64,000 bases of DNA, from positions 1,674,001 through 1,738,000 of the forward strand of contig NC_062248.1 in NCBI RefSeq assembly GCF_905475465.1, written 5' to 3'. Origin of the DNA: Pieris napi (Eukaryota; Arthropoda; Insecta; Lepidoptera; Pieridae). The translations under genes and the position numbers were made by a program. Below, piece by piece: positions 10,706 to 22,800 of this stretch. The notes beneath the pieces are model-generated. The model searched no databases. It was not told the DNA's origin and was given only the letters and a program-made list of their open reading frames with translations. Positions within the stretch are counted from its first letter, which is position 1. Every line of letters begins with the position of its first letter.

Positions 10706-10800
10706 CTAGTGTTGGCCTAGTGGCTGATTACCAATGGACTTTCTCCTACGCATCTAATACATAGGAAATCTGACGCCATCACCCATTTATTACATTTTAT
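10706..10800 (+). repeat. SINE fragment with internal deletion
   Basis: It begins with the tRNA-like head GTGTTGGCCTAGTGGCT seen in the full SINE copies elsewhere, then jumps to ACCAATGGACTTTC, which lies about 50 bases further on in those copies. A decayed copy of the same family follows at about 11140-11215 (GATCACTTACTTG, GAAACAGATGGAATCTGAGG). Confidence 0.6.
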
Positions 10801-11296
10801 ACGGGACATCGGATATGTATTTTAAATTAATTTAAATAACCATACTAATTTAAAATTTGTTATTGGTTTTCAGTAACGGAATTGCACTAATTTATTATGT
10901 AATAAAATCGAGTTAATGAACTTTCATTTGACTTTGAAGCATAATATTTAAAAAAATTCTTTCACTTATTGCAAATTAGGACTATTTTATATTAACAAGC
11001 GTTTTTTTAATTATCCCATTGTTACTTGGTAACAATATATATGAAAATATTGTTTTCAGTTGAAGCTTAGGCAAGGCAGACCGTACTTCACACTGAGATA
11101 GTACGGTCTCGGGCAGCGATATTTATTTTAGTATTTGGTATAAGCTGATCACTTACTTGTCTATGAAACAGATGGAATCTGAGGCCAAGCCTGTAAAATA
11201 GGCCTGTTACTGCACTGGGACTGGAGTAAAGCATTTTAAAAATGAAATGTCAGTGATGTCATTAAAATCAATTTAATTTCGTGATATTTTCACAGA

Positions 11297-11420
11297 ACTG
11301 GGGGCAAACTGGCAGGAGGCTCATCTGATGTTAAGTGATACCGCCGCCCATGGATACTATGCAAGAGGGCTCGCAAGTGCGTTGCCGGCCTTTTAAGAAT
11401 TGGTATGCTCTTTTCGTGCT
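11297..11420 (-). mobile_element. CR1-like LINE 3' end
   Basis: Short 3' fragment of the repeat present about nine times in the window. It shows GGAGGCTCATCTGATGTTAA, CCGCCCATGGA and GTGCGTTGCCGGCCTTTTAA. Longer copies encode the tail of a LINE reverse transcriptase. Confidence 0.7.
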
Positions 11421-11837
11421 TTCCAAAGACTTACCGCTATTTAAATTTTGCTAATATGTTAAGGGGTTATATAAATAAATAAAAAATGGTTTTTATATTT
11501 TATAATCACAGTTAAAAATCAAATATACAAACATGAGAATAACATATAATTCTTATTTACACTTAGAAAAACATATTCCTTATGCGAGGCATAAATAAAA
11601 CGAAACATTCATATGACGCGATTTTTTTATATGTTGGAATTAGCTAATTAATTTTTATGTGTCAATAGATGGTAGAAAACACAAGTAAATAAAAAATTAG
11701 TGTAGTTAAGATAAAAATTTTATGCAATACAAGCATATGTAGGCATCGCAAGCGAACCGCAATCACATAGACAATGATTCATTTTACATATTTCTATATT
11801 CTGGTATATGAAAATGATTTATAAGTTTACGGAGTTT

Positions 11838-12180
11838 TTGAAGTTATACTTCTTTAGGCGCGTTATGAAAAATTGATGAGAGTGAAATTTTACGATGCGC
11901 GCGCACCGAGACACAAAATTAACAGAATGAAGTTGCCCACGGAAGACGCTACGGCATTGGACATAATTTAATAACAACATTCGAAAAATAATAGAATTTA
12001 TGTTACACTTAATGTAAGAGAATAATAATAAATATTTATTTATTTAATTTTTCAAATGTTTAAACTTTATTGACTATAATGACTCCTTTTCCAGTCTTTG
12101 ATTATTTAATTGTAATTAATTATTTGCATGCAATCAAAAACTATTTTTAATAATGCCAAAGAAGTATAACTTCCTACGCG
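11838..12180. repeat. Short inverted-repeat element (MITE), family A copy 1
   Basis: Ends carry GAAGTTATACTTCTTT...GGCGCG and its reverse complement near 12155-12180. A second copy with the same ends lies at 21157-21389. No coding content. Confidence 0.65.
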
Positions 12181-13007
12181 CGTACATAAGCACCCTTTTT
12201 TTATCAAGACGTCTATTGGGTCCGTTCGTTCTAGTATAAAATGTATACAGACAAATATAAATGTCAGGTGGAAGCAAAGTCTCTATACATAGAAATCACT
12301 GGTAATAAAATGTATTAACAATTAAAGGACAATTAACTGATGGATTATACATTACTCAAACTGTATAATTCCGAAGCTTTTCATTATACAGTTTTAAGAC
12401 ATACTATTAATAATATTTTAACATCGCAAAGCTAAAAATAATTGTGTAATAATTTGAGCAATTAAAAAAATTGTTTTCTCTTAATTAGGAAAAAAAATAT
12501 AAAACAATGTTGACTTTCATAAAGTAAACAAAAAAGTTTTAAAACATTTAATAGTAAAATTAAGTTTATGCTACAGACATTTTTCTGTGTCTGTTTTGAT
12601 TTATCAAAATCAGCATTTTGTGCCAAATTTTCGAGGGAATCAAACCCTTAGAACGACATAATCAGTATATAAAAACTCTTGAACATTCGCATAGCAGAGC
12701 AAAAGTTATTTATAGATCAAATAAATGAGTTAAGAATATAGTTGGTAACACTGTTGTCAAATTTTATAAACGATTTCGTCCAATTGACTTGTATCCAGAT
12801 GTAACAAAAAATACCCAAACACATTTATCTGACCATAATTTAAAAAAAAATCGGTAAGATCAAATTACTATTTCTATGAAGGTCTTAAGGTGAGATTCAG
12901 AAACTAGACTTGTCAAAATCCAATATATTTTTGACGTCCGGGAGTCATACTTAAGTGTATACCCTAAGACTAGACATTGTTAATAAGTTGACCTTTAGAC
13001 CTTTATT
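12181..13007. other. AT-rich stretch without a recognised feature
   Basis: Read on both strands; no exon-like sequence, no clear repeat ends. Intergenic between the RNA-binding protein gene and the 3' end of the transporter gene. Confidence 0.5.
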
Positions 13008-13298
13008 CAGGGCGTCCCAAAGGGCATGAAGGGAAAGTAAAATGATTAATTTTACGCTGTTCCTTTCTTTTATAACTATGTTGCTTAAGAAGAGTTATTA
13101 GTTTTTGGGCATTTTTTCGATTGGCACCATAAAAGTAGGAGTGTTTTTTTTTACATTTAAGTCAGTTCGATTCCCAGACGAGGCAAGTAATTTTTAGAAA
13201 ATATTTGAATTCAAAATTACTAATTTTAAAAATAACAAGAGCCTTATTTTATATTTAAGTTACTTTCCTTTCATGTCCCAAAAATTTAGGACGCCCTG
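13008..13298. repeat. MITE with CAGGGCGTCC ends, Tc1/mariner-like
   Basis: The left end CAGGGCGTCC and right end GGACGCCCTG are exact inverses, and homology continues inward (GGGAAAGTAA against TTACTTTCC). TA follows the right end. Length 291 bp. It sits about 310 bases past the transporter stop codon. Confidence 0.75.
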
Positions 13299-13442
13299 TA
13301 TAAGTTGCAACTGTCAAACTTCATACAAAAAAATGGTTTGACAACTCTTGAAACTAGATTCAAGTTTGACGTTTTAAAACGGTCTGTTTTTAATTTGTCA
13401 AAAAGTACAATTTGATCTAAAAAGATAACATACCAAGATCTT

Positions 13443-13606
13443 AAACGGACAATTAAAATAGTCTTTTTTATTCCCATTATGTACACCAAGATCTCTTGGA
13501 TTTTTTAATAATACCATCGGTACTTAGTTTAAAACGGACAATTTTTAAAGTCCGTTCTTGTAATACAATACAATTATTAATTTCTCAATTACCTAAACGG
13601 ACAATT
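13443..13606 (-). repeat. Three copies of AATTGTCCGTTT in the transporter 3' UTR
   Basis: AAACGGACAATT occurs on the plus strand at 13443-13454, 13532-13543 and 13595-13606, all within 170 bases past the SLC17 stop codon. A partial half (AAAACGGTCTG) is at about 13375. A minus-strand AATAAA lies at 13467-13472. Either a decayed local repeat or a repeated 3' UTR element; the sequence does not decide. Confidence 0.6.
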
Positions 13607-13610
13607 AGTC

Positions 13611-13814
13611 TTAAATCTCCGAATTATCTAAAGCCTTATTGTCGACGCCCCTCGCTGTGGTGACGGATGCTGCGTCTGTATCGAAACTCGCGTCATTATC
13701 GAACTCCACGACCCACGGTTGTCTCTCCGCTGAGCAGAAAATGTAGTAAACTATTGCACCGATTAGATAGATAGCGCTCGATATGAAGAAAACTATCCGC
13801 CATTGTTCTGCAGT
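13611..13814 (-). CDS. SLC17 exon 11 (residues 436-502, stop)
   Basis: Begins TAEQWRIVFF, covers the last transmembrane helix (AIYLIGAIVYYIFC) and an acidic, Thr/Ser-rich cytosolic tail ending DNSEI. Acceptor TTCCAG just above 13814. Confidence 0.95.
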   Translation of the reverse strand, partial: TAEQWRIVFFISSAIYLIGAIVYYIFCSAERQPWVVEFDNDASFDTDAASVTTARGVDNKALDNSEI

Positions 13815-16800
13815 CTGGAAATGTTGAAATTGGTCAATAGATGGCGTTAATAATTATTTTTATAGTATCAATTAAAATAATTTTTAAATTTGGAACACGT
13901 TTTAAATATTTTTATTACTCGCCATAGTTAGTAGTAAAATTAGTTTTAAATTTGGAACGCGTTTGAAAAAATAATATGTCGACTTGAATTTTAATAGGCT
14001 ATAATATTATTATCAGTAAAACTATTAATTTTGAATTTGGAATGCGTTTCGAATATCAACAAATATATTATATAGATCGGTTATCGAAAGCTGGCGCGTT
14101 CACAGTACTCACACTAATGCAATTTCACTATTCAGTATGTTTAAAAGTATTACTTTTTTGCAAAGCTATATATTTTAGTCTACTCTGGTTTTAGTAAGGT
14201 TGGGTGGGTTGTAAATAAATAAAAATGTGTCAAATACATATAAATATTATGTGCATACGAGGGTGACAGACACAACACAAGCACAAAGTGTAAATGTGTT
14301 GAAGCCGCCAGCTTTAGATAACATACCTATACAGTGAAATTGAGTCACCAGCATAAAAAAAATAAAAATTATAATTATTTATCTAAATGCCTATATTCTG
14401 TGTGTCCCTTTAAATATTAAAATACATACATCTAAATATAATCTAATCAGAATTCAAATATATTACATACTTAGACACCAATTAACATTGAATACAATTA
14501 GCAGCTAATATGTGACAAAATAATAATAAATTAAATAAATAATAACGAGGGAAGAATGTGAACATAAAAAAAACATTGTCACTATATGTATGTGAACCCC
14601 GAACTGTTCTCTAAGCTCTACACTACCTTAGCACACCTGATTACTGATGTACTGGTAACATCTTTTTAAAATCGGTTCAAAAAGATGACTGTACTAGAGT
14701 CTGGCTAATGAAAGAAGATAATTGAATTATTTGAAAACTTTCGGAAAACACAGAATGTCATTGAATTTCTTAGGTTAGTATGATTTATTGTCTTGATACT
14801 TCATGCAATTACTCATTTTTATTTCTATTATATATTTTTACCGAATAGTTAACAGGTATAATAGGCTAAACTTTGTTTTATTTGAATGAATATTCTGAAT
14901 TTAGTTATGTTTTATAATAAATATAGTTTTAGTTTTCCATGCAATGCTAGTTACTATCAATGTAAAAAATAATACAATAAAATTAAGTATCAATTAAGTT
15001 TAATCCACAAAATATATCAAACTTTTAGGGATACCATTCTAATTTTTTTTTGAATTTGCCGCGCTTTTTCGTTATGTTCTTTCATTAGCCAGACTCTAGC
15101 TGCTATTGTTTCACAGTCTGAAGATAATATTTAAATTTGTCAATAGATGGCGCTAAAATAAAAAGAGTTTACCTTATCAGTAACGATAGATCCGGCTAAC
15201 GGGGGACTGACAATGCCGGGTAAAGTTGCGATGGTGTTCGAAAGTCCCATCAGTACACTCGCGTGAGGTGGCGCTATATCCAAGTGATTTACGCTGAAAA
15301 ATAATATAATTACAATTAGTAATAAAAAAAAATTGTAATTATACTATCGCTTTTAATTCCGTAGAATTCTGACATTTCATAAATATTGCTGCAAAAAATC
15401 TCCAACGAAAAAGGGACAAATTTGACCCATTTTAGGGCAATAAAATAAAATGCTACGTATTTTTAAAGTTTTACCTAAAAAAAGGTAAATCTAAATATTT
15501 ACTTTACTCAAGTGACCAAATACAAAAATAACAAATATTTCAATATCACGAATAATATATCGAATTAACTTTAATTACTTTATTTTATTCTTTAGCTGGC
15601 ATCATTGCCTTTTAATTCCAGGTTTAGTAAACCTTTAAAAAAAATGTTATCTTTGCTTGTGCGTTTTTTACTGTTTGTGATGAAATGGGACGTAATTATC
15701 ACTCGCCGTAATAATGTGGAGCACCACACTTAATAAAATGGATACATTCAGTAACAAATACAATGTTTGTATAGAGACAGATGTTGACTCGTATTGAAAA
15801 TGAAAAATGAACCCGGCCAAAAAGGTTTGTAATCTCTCACATGTCAAAAAATGATAGCTGTCAGAATTCTACACAATTAAAAGCCAGAGTATAGTAATAT
15901 CATTATGGCTAAGGAAAAAGTAGCCACGATGATCGCCAACCTTCAAAAGCAGAAGACACAAAATAATATAGTTGTAATCTATCTATCTATATATTATATA
16001 TATAATGAAAATGGTCTTCGTTTGAGGCTCAATCACGCCTAAACCACTGATCGTATCGACATGAAACTACCACCATTCGATGCGAAATTTTTCCTAGATG
16101 GTTTATGGCGATTTATTTATTAATTTCCTTCACCGCGGAAACATTCGGGGAGGCTTCCTAGAACCTCTAAACGTCAACATCTGTTAAAAACTCGATTTTC
16201 GAAATATTTCAATTTTCTTAGCGGGAAGTTAAAAAGAAGAATAATAAAAATATGAAAAAAAATAAAATAATGAAACATAAAATTTATTTTAATTCGTCCA
16301 GCAAAGCGGACGCGAAACGGCTAGTTATTAATAAAAAATATTTATTTGCAATTAATAATTTAAATACACATAATTTCTATATTACGCGTAAATTTGTAGT
16401 ACCTTCTAGGCATATAATTTTTTTTAAACATTTTACTATTTTTAATATATTTTGTATAATATGATTTTACAAAATATATTTCATATTATGATATTTTTAT
16501 TTTAAGTACATTATATTAACTGCACTAATATATTTTTAATCTTTTAATTTCAGTATTAAATATCTATTAATACAATTTAAAACATACAAATGTTATACTA
16601 TATTTATAACCATTTCTTAACCGACTGAAAATCGGAAGTATTTATAATTGTACTACTAATACACTAGCTGTTTCCTGTGGTTTTACTATTAACACTCCAT
16701 TAGCGTTACTAATTTAGTTTTATAGGTTATTTTAAATCGCAATTACGAACAAAATTGATCTTTATAATATAAGTGAAATACATACCTAAATCCGGACCAG

Positions 16801-19800
16801 GCGAAACCTCCAAGGCCGACAGCGATAGTGAGGCACACGATACACCCAAGAATATTCGTCGCATACGCAGCTGCCACCATGAATATCGTCTGGAAATAGT
16901 AATAATAGTATTAATAAATCGTAATCTAACTTCTAAATATATAAAACAAAGTCATATTAGTTACACCACTTACAACTCAAGATCCACGTTGTTAGTTATC
17001 TCTTTATTAGTGGATTCTTCTCGCTCCGAATAGCAGATTAAGTAATAAAATGTCGTATAAGTTATTGAATAACAATAAATAAAATAATTAATTTTACGAA
17101 TGCAAACAGCATGTGGTGCCATCTGTTGACAAAACTACGCATCACTTTACTAGCGAACTGTGGAATCGACTCCCGGAGGGTCTTCCCTCAGAGATACGAC
17201 CTCCAAATGTTTAAAAAGCGAGTCTACTCCTCCCTCAAAGGCCGGCAACGCACCCACTAAAAATGGGTGTCTATGGGCTGCGTAGACTGCCCTTTTTGGT
17301 CGTCCCGCAAGCTCGTTTGCCCCCCTATTTTATAAAAATAAAAAAAATACATCGAACTCGCGTCAATTCAAGAAATTCCGATCTTGAGGTGAATGAGGAG
17401 ATGCCTAACCAGATCTTTGAACTTTGATCTTGATCGAAGACACGTGTTACCTCATAAAAAAATGTTGTATATCAGAAAGTGCTTTAACATGCAGTATCGC
17501 AATATTGGCGCTAGAGAGAAGATGCCTAATGTGTAAAACTGCCATTCTTCTTTCGCAATGGCAAGCAATAAAACGTTTCTGTATTTGCAAAAAAAGTTGT
17601 ATTAATTTTTTTTTTTTAAAGACAATTCACACCAATTGACCTAGTCCCATGCTAAGCTGGTGAAGCTTGTGTTATGGGTACTAGGCAACGGATATACATA
17701 CATATTATAGATAGATAGACATATAAATACATATTTAAACACCCAAGCCCTAAGCACAACACCAAATGCTCATCACATCGATGTTCGTCTCAGCCGGGGA
17801 TCGAACCCGGGACCCATGGATTCGCAGTCAGGGGTACTAACCACTAGACCAATGAGTCGTCAATGTTAGTAACATGATATTATTAAACTCTTAGGCGGAA
17901 CGAAGTTAGCCGGTTCAGCTAGTAATAAAATAAATAAATAGAAATAATAATAGCGTTAGAACCCTCAGTTTTGGCCTCAAAATAGTGCGTGACGTCATTT
18001 GAGGTAGGCTAAGATTCAGGGTCGAAATTTGGTAATAAGAAGTCATTCTTCCTGTATGACAAAATTACCTGAGCAAGGAAAGCCCCACAATTGAAGAGTT
18101 TTCGTATATTGGTCCTCGACATGATGCGCATGCGCAGCAGCCAGTCCGCCATGTGCCCTGCCACTTGCAGTACGATGGCCATCGCCAGATAAGGCACCGC
18201 GGATAGCCACCCTGTCTGGGACGTCTCGAATTTGAAAACGTCTGCAACATATTAGTACTTTTTGTTTAAGTGGCCAAGTGCGAAACGGACTCAGAATACA
18301 GATACTGGCAAACATCTTGAACAAATGTCCTTGCCTGCGCAGAAGCGATAGTTAGTCATCACTAGGAGGGGGGCGGCGGGAGAGTGACGTGTCGATCGCG
18401 TGATTGGTAAATCAGTTGACGTTACTGCGCCGCAATGCGCAAACTTTTCCTCACTCCCTTGTTTAATGCTCAAGAAGTTTGCCAGTATCTGAACATTAGA
18501 TATATTGAGGAAATCGCTTTAGACCCAAAAATCAACGGCGTGTGTCAAGCACAGGAGGCTGATCACCTACTCGCCTATTAGATTGACAAATGACATGAAA
18601 CAGATACAGAATCTGAGGCCCAGACCTAAAAAGGTTGTAGCGCAATTTTTAAAAAATATGACAAATCTGTAAAGGTCCCGCCTTGCAGCTCTTATGAGTT
18701 ACATCTTAGAACCTTCATTAAGTGGTGAAAACCATATAAAAATCGGTTGAGTAGTTTATGAATTTATTACAAACACACAGGCATTAATCTATATATATAT
18801 AATGAAAATGGTCTTCGTTTGAGGCTCAATCACGCCTAAACCACTGATCGTATCGACATGAAACTTCAACGTAACCACCATTCGATGCGAAATTTTTCCT
18901 AGATGGTTTATGGCTATTTATTTTTTTAATTCCAACGTTCCTTCATTTTTTTATTTCTGTTTTACTTTTATGAAAATTTTTCCCGCTAATAAAAACAAAA
19001 GAGGCTTCCTAGAACCGCAAAACGTCAACATCTGTTAAAAACTCGATTTTCGAAATATTTCAATTTTCTTAGCGGGAAGTTAAAAAGAAGAATAATAAAA
19101 ATATGAAAAAAAAAAAAAATAATGAAACATAAAATTTATTTTAATTCGTCCAGCAAAGCGGGCGCGAAACGGCTAGTACTGTATATACTTTGATATCGCA
19201 AAAAAAAGTACCTTGCATAAATGTCGGCAAAAACGTCAATAACGTATAAAATCCCCAATTCTCACTGAAATGGGCCATAACAATGGCCCAGACGGGGCCA
19301 GAGGTCAATATTGCACGCCACGGGTGTCGAATCTTGGACCCTTCCACTGCTTGGGTGCCGCGAGAGTCCTGGAATTAGATTAAACTAGGTATGGTTTAAG
19401 TGGGAATAAAGTTTGCTTGTTGCCGTGGTTACGTCATTTCTGAACAATATATTAGTAACCATGGCAACGCCTAATTCTTATTAATTACTAGCTGACCCGG
19501 ATATTTTTTTTGTCCATGTATATTATTTCTGGGCAAACATTTTTTTAGTTCAATAAAAATTACTATCTTTAATAAATAAATAGGGGTTGATCGTAGAGGG
19601 GTGGAAATTAGGATTCGTATGTATTTTTGTATGCTGCATCATAAAAAAATAAAAACAAAAATTGTCTAGAAATACAAATTTAAATTTTAGGGTGGACCCT
19701 TATCGCTTAGGGGTTTGAAAGATAGATAGTAGCCGACACTATATAATGTATAATGCTTCCTATCTCCTTTTCTCACACGTTAAATCTTATGAATTTATGC

Positions 19801-22800
19801 GTCTGTCTCTTTTTACTGTCCCTTTTTCCGTTCCATCCGGTTTGAAATCACAATGATTCTATAAGTTTCACTTCAAATAATCTAAGGAATTTTCATACCT
19901 GAATATATTTGAGTTCAGCGGCTGTGATGTGAGGATCCTTTTCTGGTGATTCCTTGACAACGAGCCACCAAATGGTCGTATATACCAGACCCATTATGCC
20001 TGGAATTATTTAAGTTTAAATATAATCAAAAAGAAGAGAAAACAGAAATTTGTGCATGCTTTGTAATATTTCAAGTATACATAAAATAATTATGCAATAT
20101 ATTTTTTATTATTATTATTAGTGGTGCTACAACCTCTTTTTCTTTTTTTCGTCTTGGCCTAAGATTTCTGAATCTGTTTCATGATCATTTTTCAATCTAA
20201 CAGGCAAGTAGGTGATCAGCCTGCAGTGCCTGACACACGCTGTCGACTTTTTGGGTCTAAGACATGTCGGTTTCCTCACGATGTTTTCCTTCACCGATAG
20301 AGCAAATGTTAAATGCGCACATAGAAAGAAAGTCCATTGGTGCACAGCCGGGGATCGAACCTACAACCTCAGGGATGAAAGTCGCACGTTGAAGCCACTA
20401 GGCCAACACTGCTCCATTATTATTATTATACCCTGACGTTAAGTGATACCGCCTCCCATAGACACTCACACTGCCAGATGGCTCGCGAGCGCGCTGCCGG
20501 CCTTTTAAGAATTGGTACGCTCTTTTCTTGAAAGACCCTAAGTCCAATTGGTTCGGAAATACTTCAGTGGGCAGCTGGTTCCACATACTGGTGGTGGCAA
20601 AACCTGGCTTAATAAACGCTCAGTTGTGGAATGACGGACGTCGAGGTGATATGGAATTTCGTATTCTGCCTCGACGTCCGATGATGAAACTCTTAATTCT
20701 AATATAGTATAGTTATTTATTTTTCCTTCTATATATTCTTGTTCTTCTAAACATATATTACAAAAATAACCTCGCAACACATGGAATATAGCATATAGCC
20801 AACAAAACATTCTAAATGTATTACAAAGAAATTGTCGAGAACGGCCTGTCTCGATACATAAATAATTATTTTTCTTAGACTAATTAGACTATTTTATTTT
20901 TCCTTACCGAAAACATAGAAGATTCCAGGCCATCCTGTATAGTGCGCTAGTAGAGAACAAATGGGCATAGACACAACCGTGCCGACGTAACTCCCGCTGA
21001 ACGCGAACGTCGCGAGACGAGCGCGCTCGTCACTCGGCGCCCAACGAGACCATATCGCGTGTATACATGGGTATGTCACACCCTGGAAATTCATGCAAAT
21101 TAAAATAATGTAGAAAAATTATTTCCCCTTCAAATATTTGAATATGCAAGCGTTTTTGAAGTTATACTTCTTTTGGCGCGTTAGGGAAAAATGATGAGTT
21201 AATTTTTATGATGCGCGCGCACCGTCACAAAGAACCGACACCCTGAATTTAGCTATTCAACATTTTAGCTTTGTCTATTGTTAGTGTTGTTTTTTCTACA
21301 AACGTAGAATAAGGCGAAAGATAAAATTTTTGAAAAGATTTTTTATCTTGTTACGCCAAAGAAGTATAACTACATACACGTTTTTATTATGAAATTTGGT
21401 TTTTTAGGTTGGATCCAACCAACTAAACAAACAGGCAATATGAGAAATTAAAAAATTCAATTATCGTAATATATTTAAAAATGAATTGTTTCTGTCTCGC
21501 TGAAACTCCAGAATTGCTGGACCGATTTGGCTAATTATCATATGATTTGTGGAAAGTCAAAGAAGTTCTAAACAGTAAGAAACATAATTAGAAGAGAAAA
21601 TACCAAAAACGACCATTGAATTTTCCAAAAGAACTGTTCCTAGCTGGGAAACATTTGATGTCTTTTGTCATTTTAGAAATAAAAAATGGTCACTTGGATG
21701 TCATATATTTACAGCCTTCAGAAATTTGTTTAATAGCTGTATGACGTCCGATCTCTTGGGTCTGATATATTGTGTATACAGTGCTAGATACTTTCCTTGG
21801 TCGGCGGCTGAAATTAGTACTACCGTCGCCATTTTGAAATGTCAGACTGACATTGTCAGTTAGCTTAATACAATAAATAATTTTACTGTCTATCAACATC
21901 TAATAAAAATCCAACTAAAATGTATTTATTTTTATTAATTGCATTATTACTTACAATAGCAAAAAAAAATAGAAAAAAGTATCTTAAAAGATATTATATT
22001 CATAGCACCGGTAACAAAAACTATCAGATTAGTTGTTCCTAAGTTTCAAATTTATTTAAGCCTAGAACTGTATTTTCTAAGTTAGCCTGCATGACTTTGA
22101 ATTCCCCTTATAATGGTTAATTTTTATTTACTGGCAATACATTAGTATCTACGATAGCGACGATCTTACCGGCCAAAAAGAAAATGTGGCACTGTACGAA
22201 GTTTACTGTGTCATCTAGTTAAAAATAATATAACAATTGTCCTACCTCGAATAACCCTTCAACGACTCTAACAGCGATGAGTAGAGCTGTACTCGTATGA
22301 GCGAGGGGCGGCGTGAATAAAGTCAGTAAAGACGTTGCGCCTACGCCGATTGCAAACATTCTGTAAAACCATATCAGATGTGTAAATGTTTGGCCGAATT
22401 CATCTTCTTTTTTATCAATCTTTGACACTGGTATATAGTTCTAGTCTGGCTAATGAAAGAAGATAATGAAAACGCGCCGCAAATTAAATTTTTTTAGTAT
22501 GGTATCCCCAAAAGTTTGATATATTTTGTGGATTAAACTTACTTGATACTTGATTTTATATATTACTAGCTGACCGGGCAAATGTCGTTTTGCCATGTAT
22601 ATCATTTATAATAAAAAATAGGGGTTGATTGAGAGGGGTGAAAATTAGGGGGGGGGGGGGGGGGGGAAGTTGCATGTATTTTTTAATGCTGTATAATAAA
22701 AAAATAAAAATAAAATATTTAGGGGTAGACTACCCTTAACATATAGGGGGATGAAAAATAGATGTCCGATTCTCCGACATACCCAATATGCACACAAAAT

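Larger units (their letters stand above)
16932..17922 (+). mobile_element. Non-autonomous Helitron, family 2, with two insertions
   Basis: Starts TCTAAATATATAAAAC and ends GGCGGAACGAAGTTAGCC...CAGCTAG. Its body aligns in pieces with the uninterrupted reverse copy at 62814-63367. Two insertions break it: a LINE 3' end (about 17147-17350) and a tRNA-headed SINE (about 17602-17862). Confidence 0.85.

Noticed and set aside
17790..17862. Possible tRNA gene on the minus strand
   Set aside because: It has boxes and a tRNA-like anticodon loop, but no paired acceptor stem, and it is followed by a SINE body and tail.
18043..18324. 93-codon minus frame rich in His, Arg and Ala
   Set aside because: It is another frame across SLC17 exon 8; the transporter frame fits splice sites and family.
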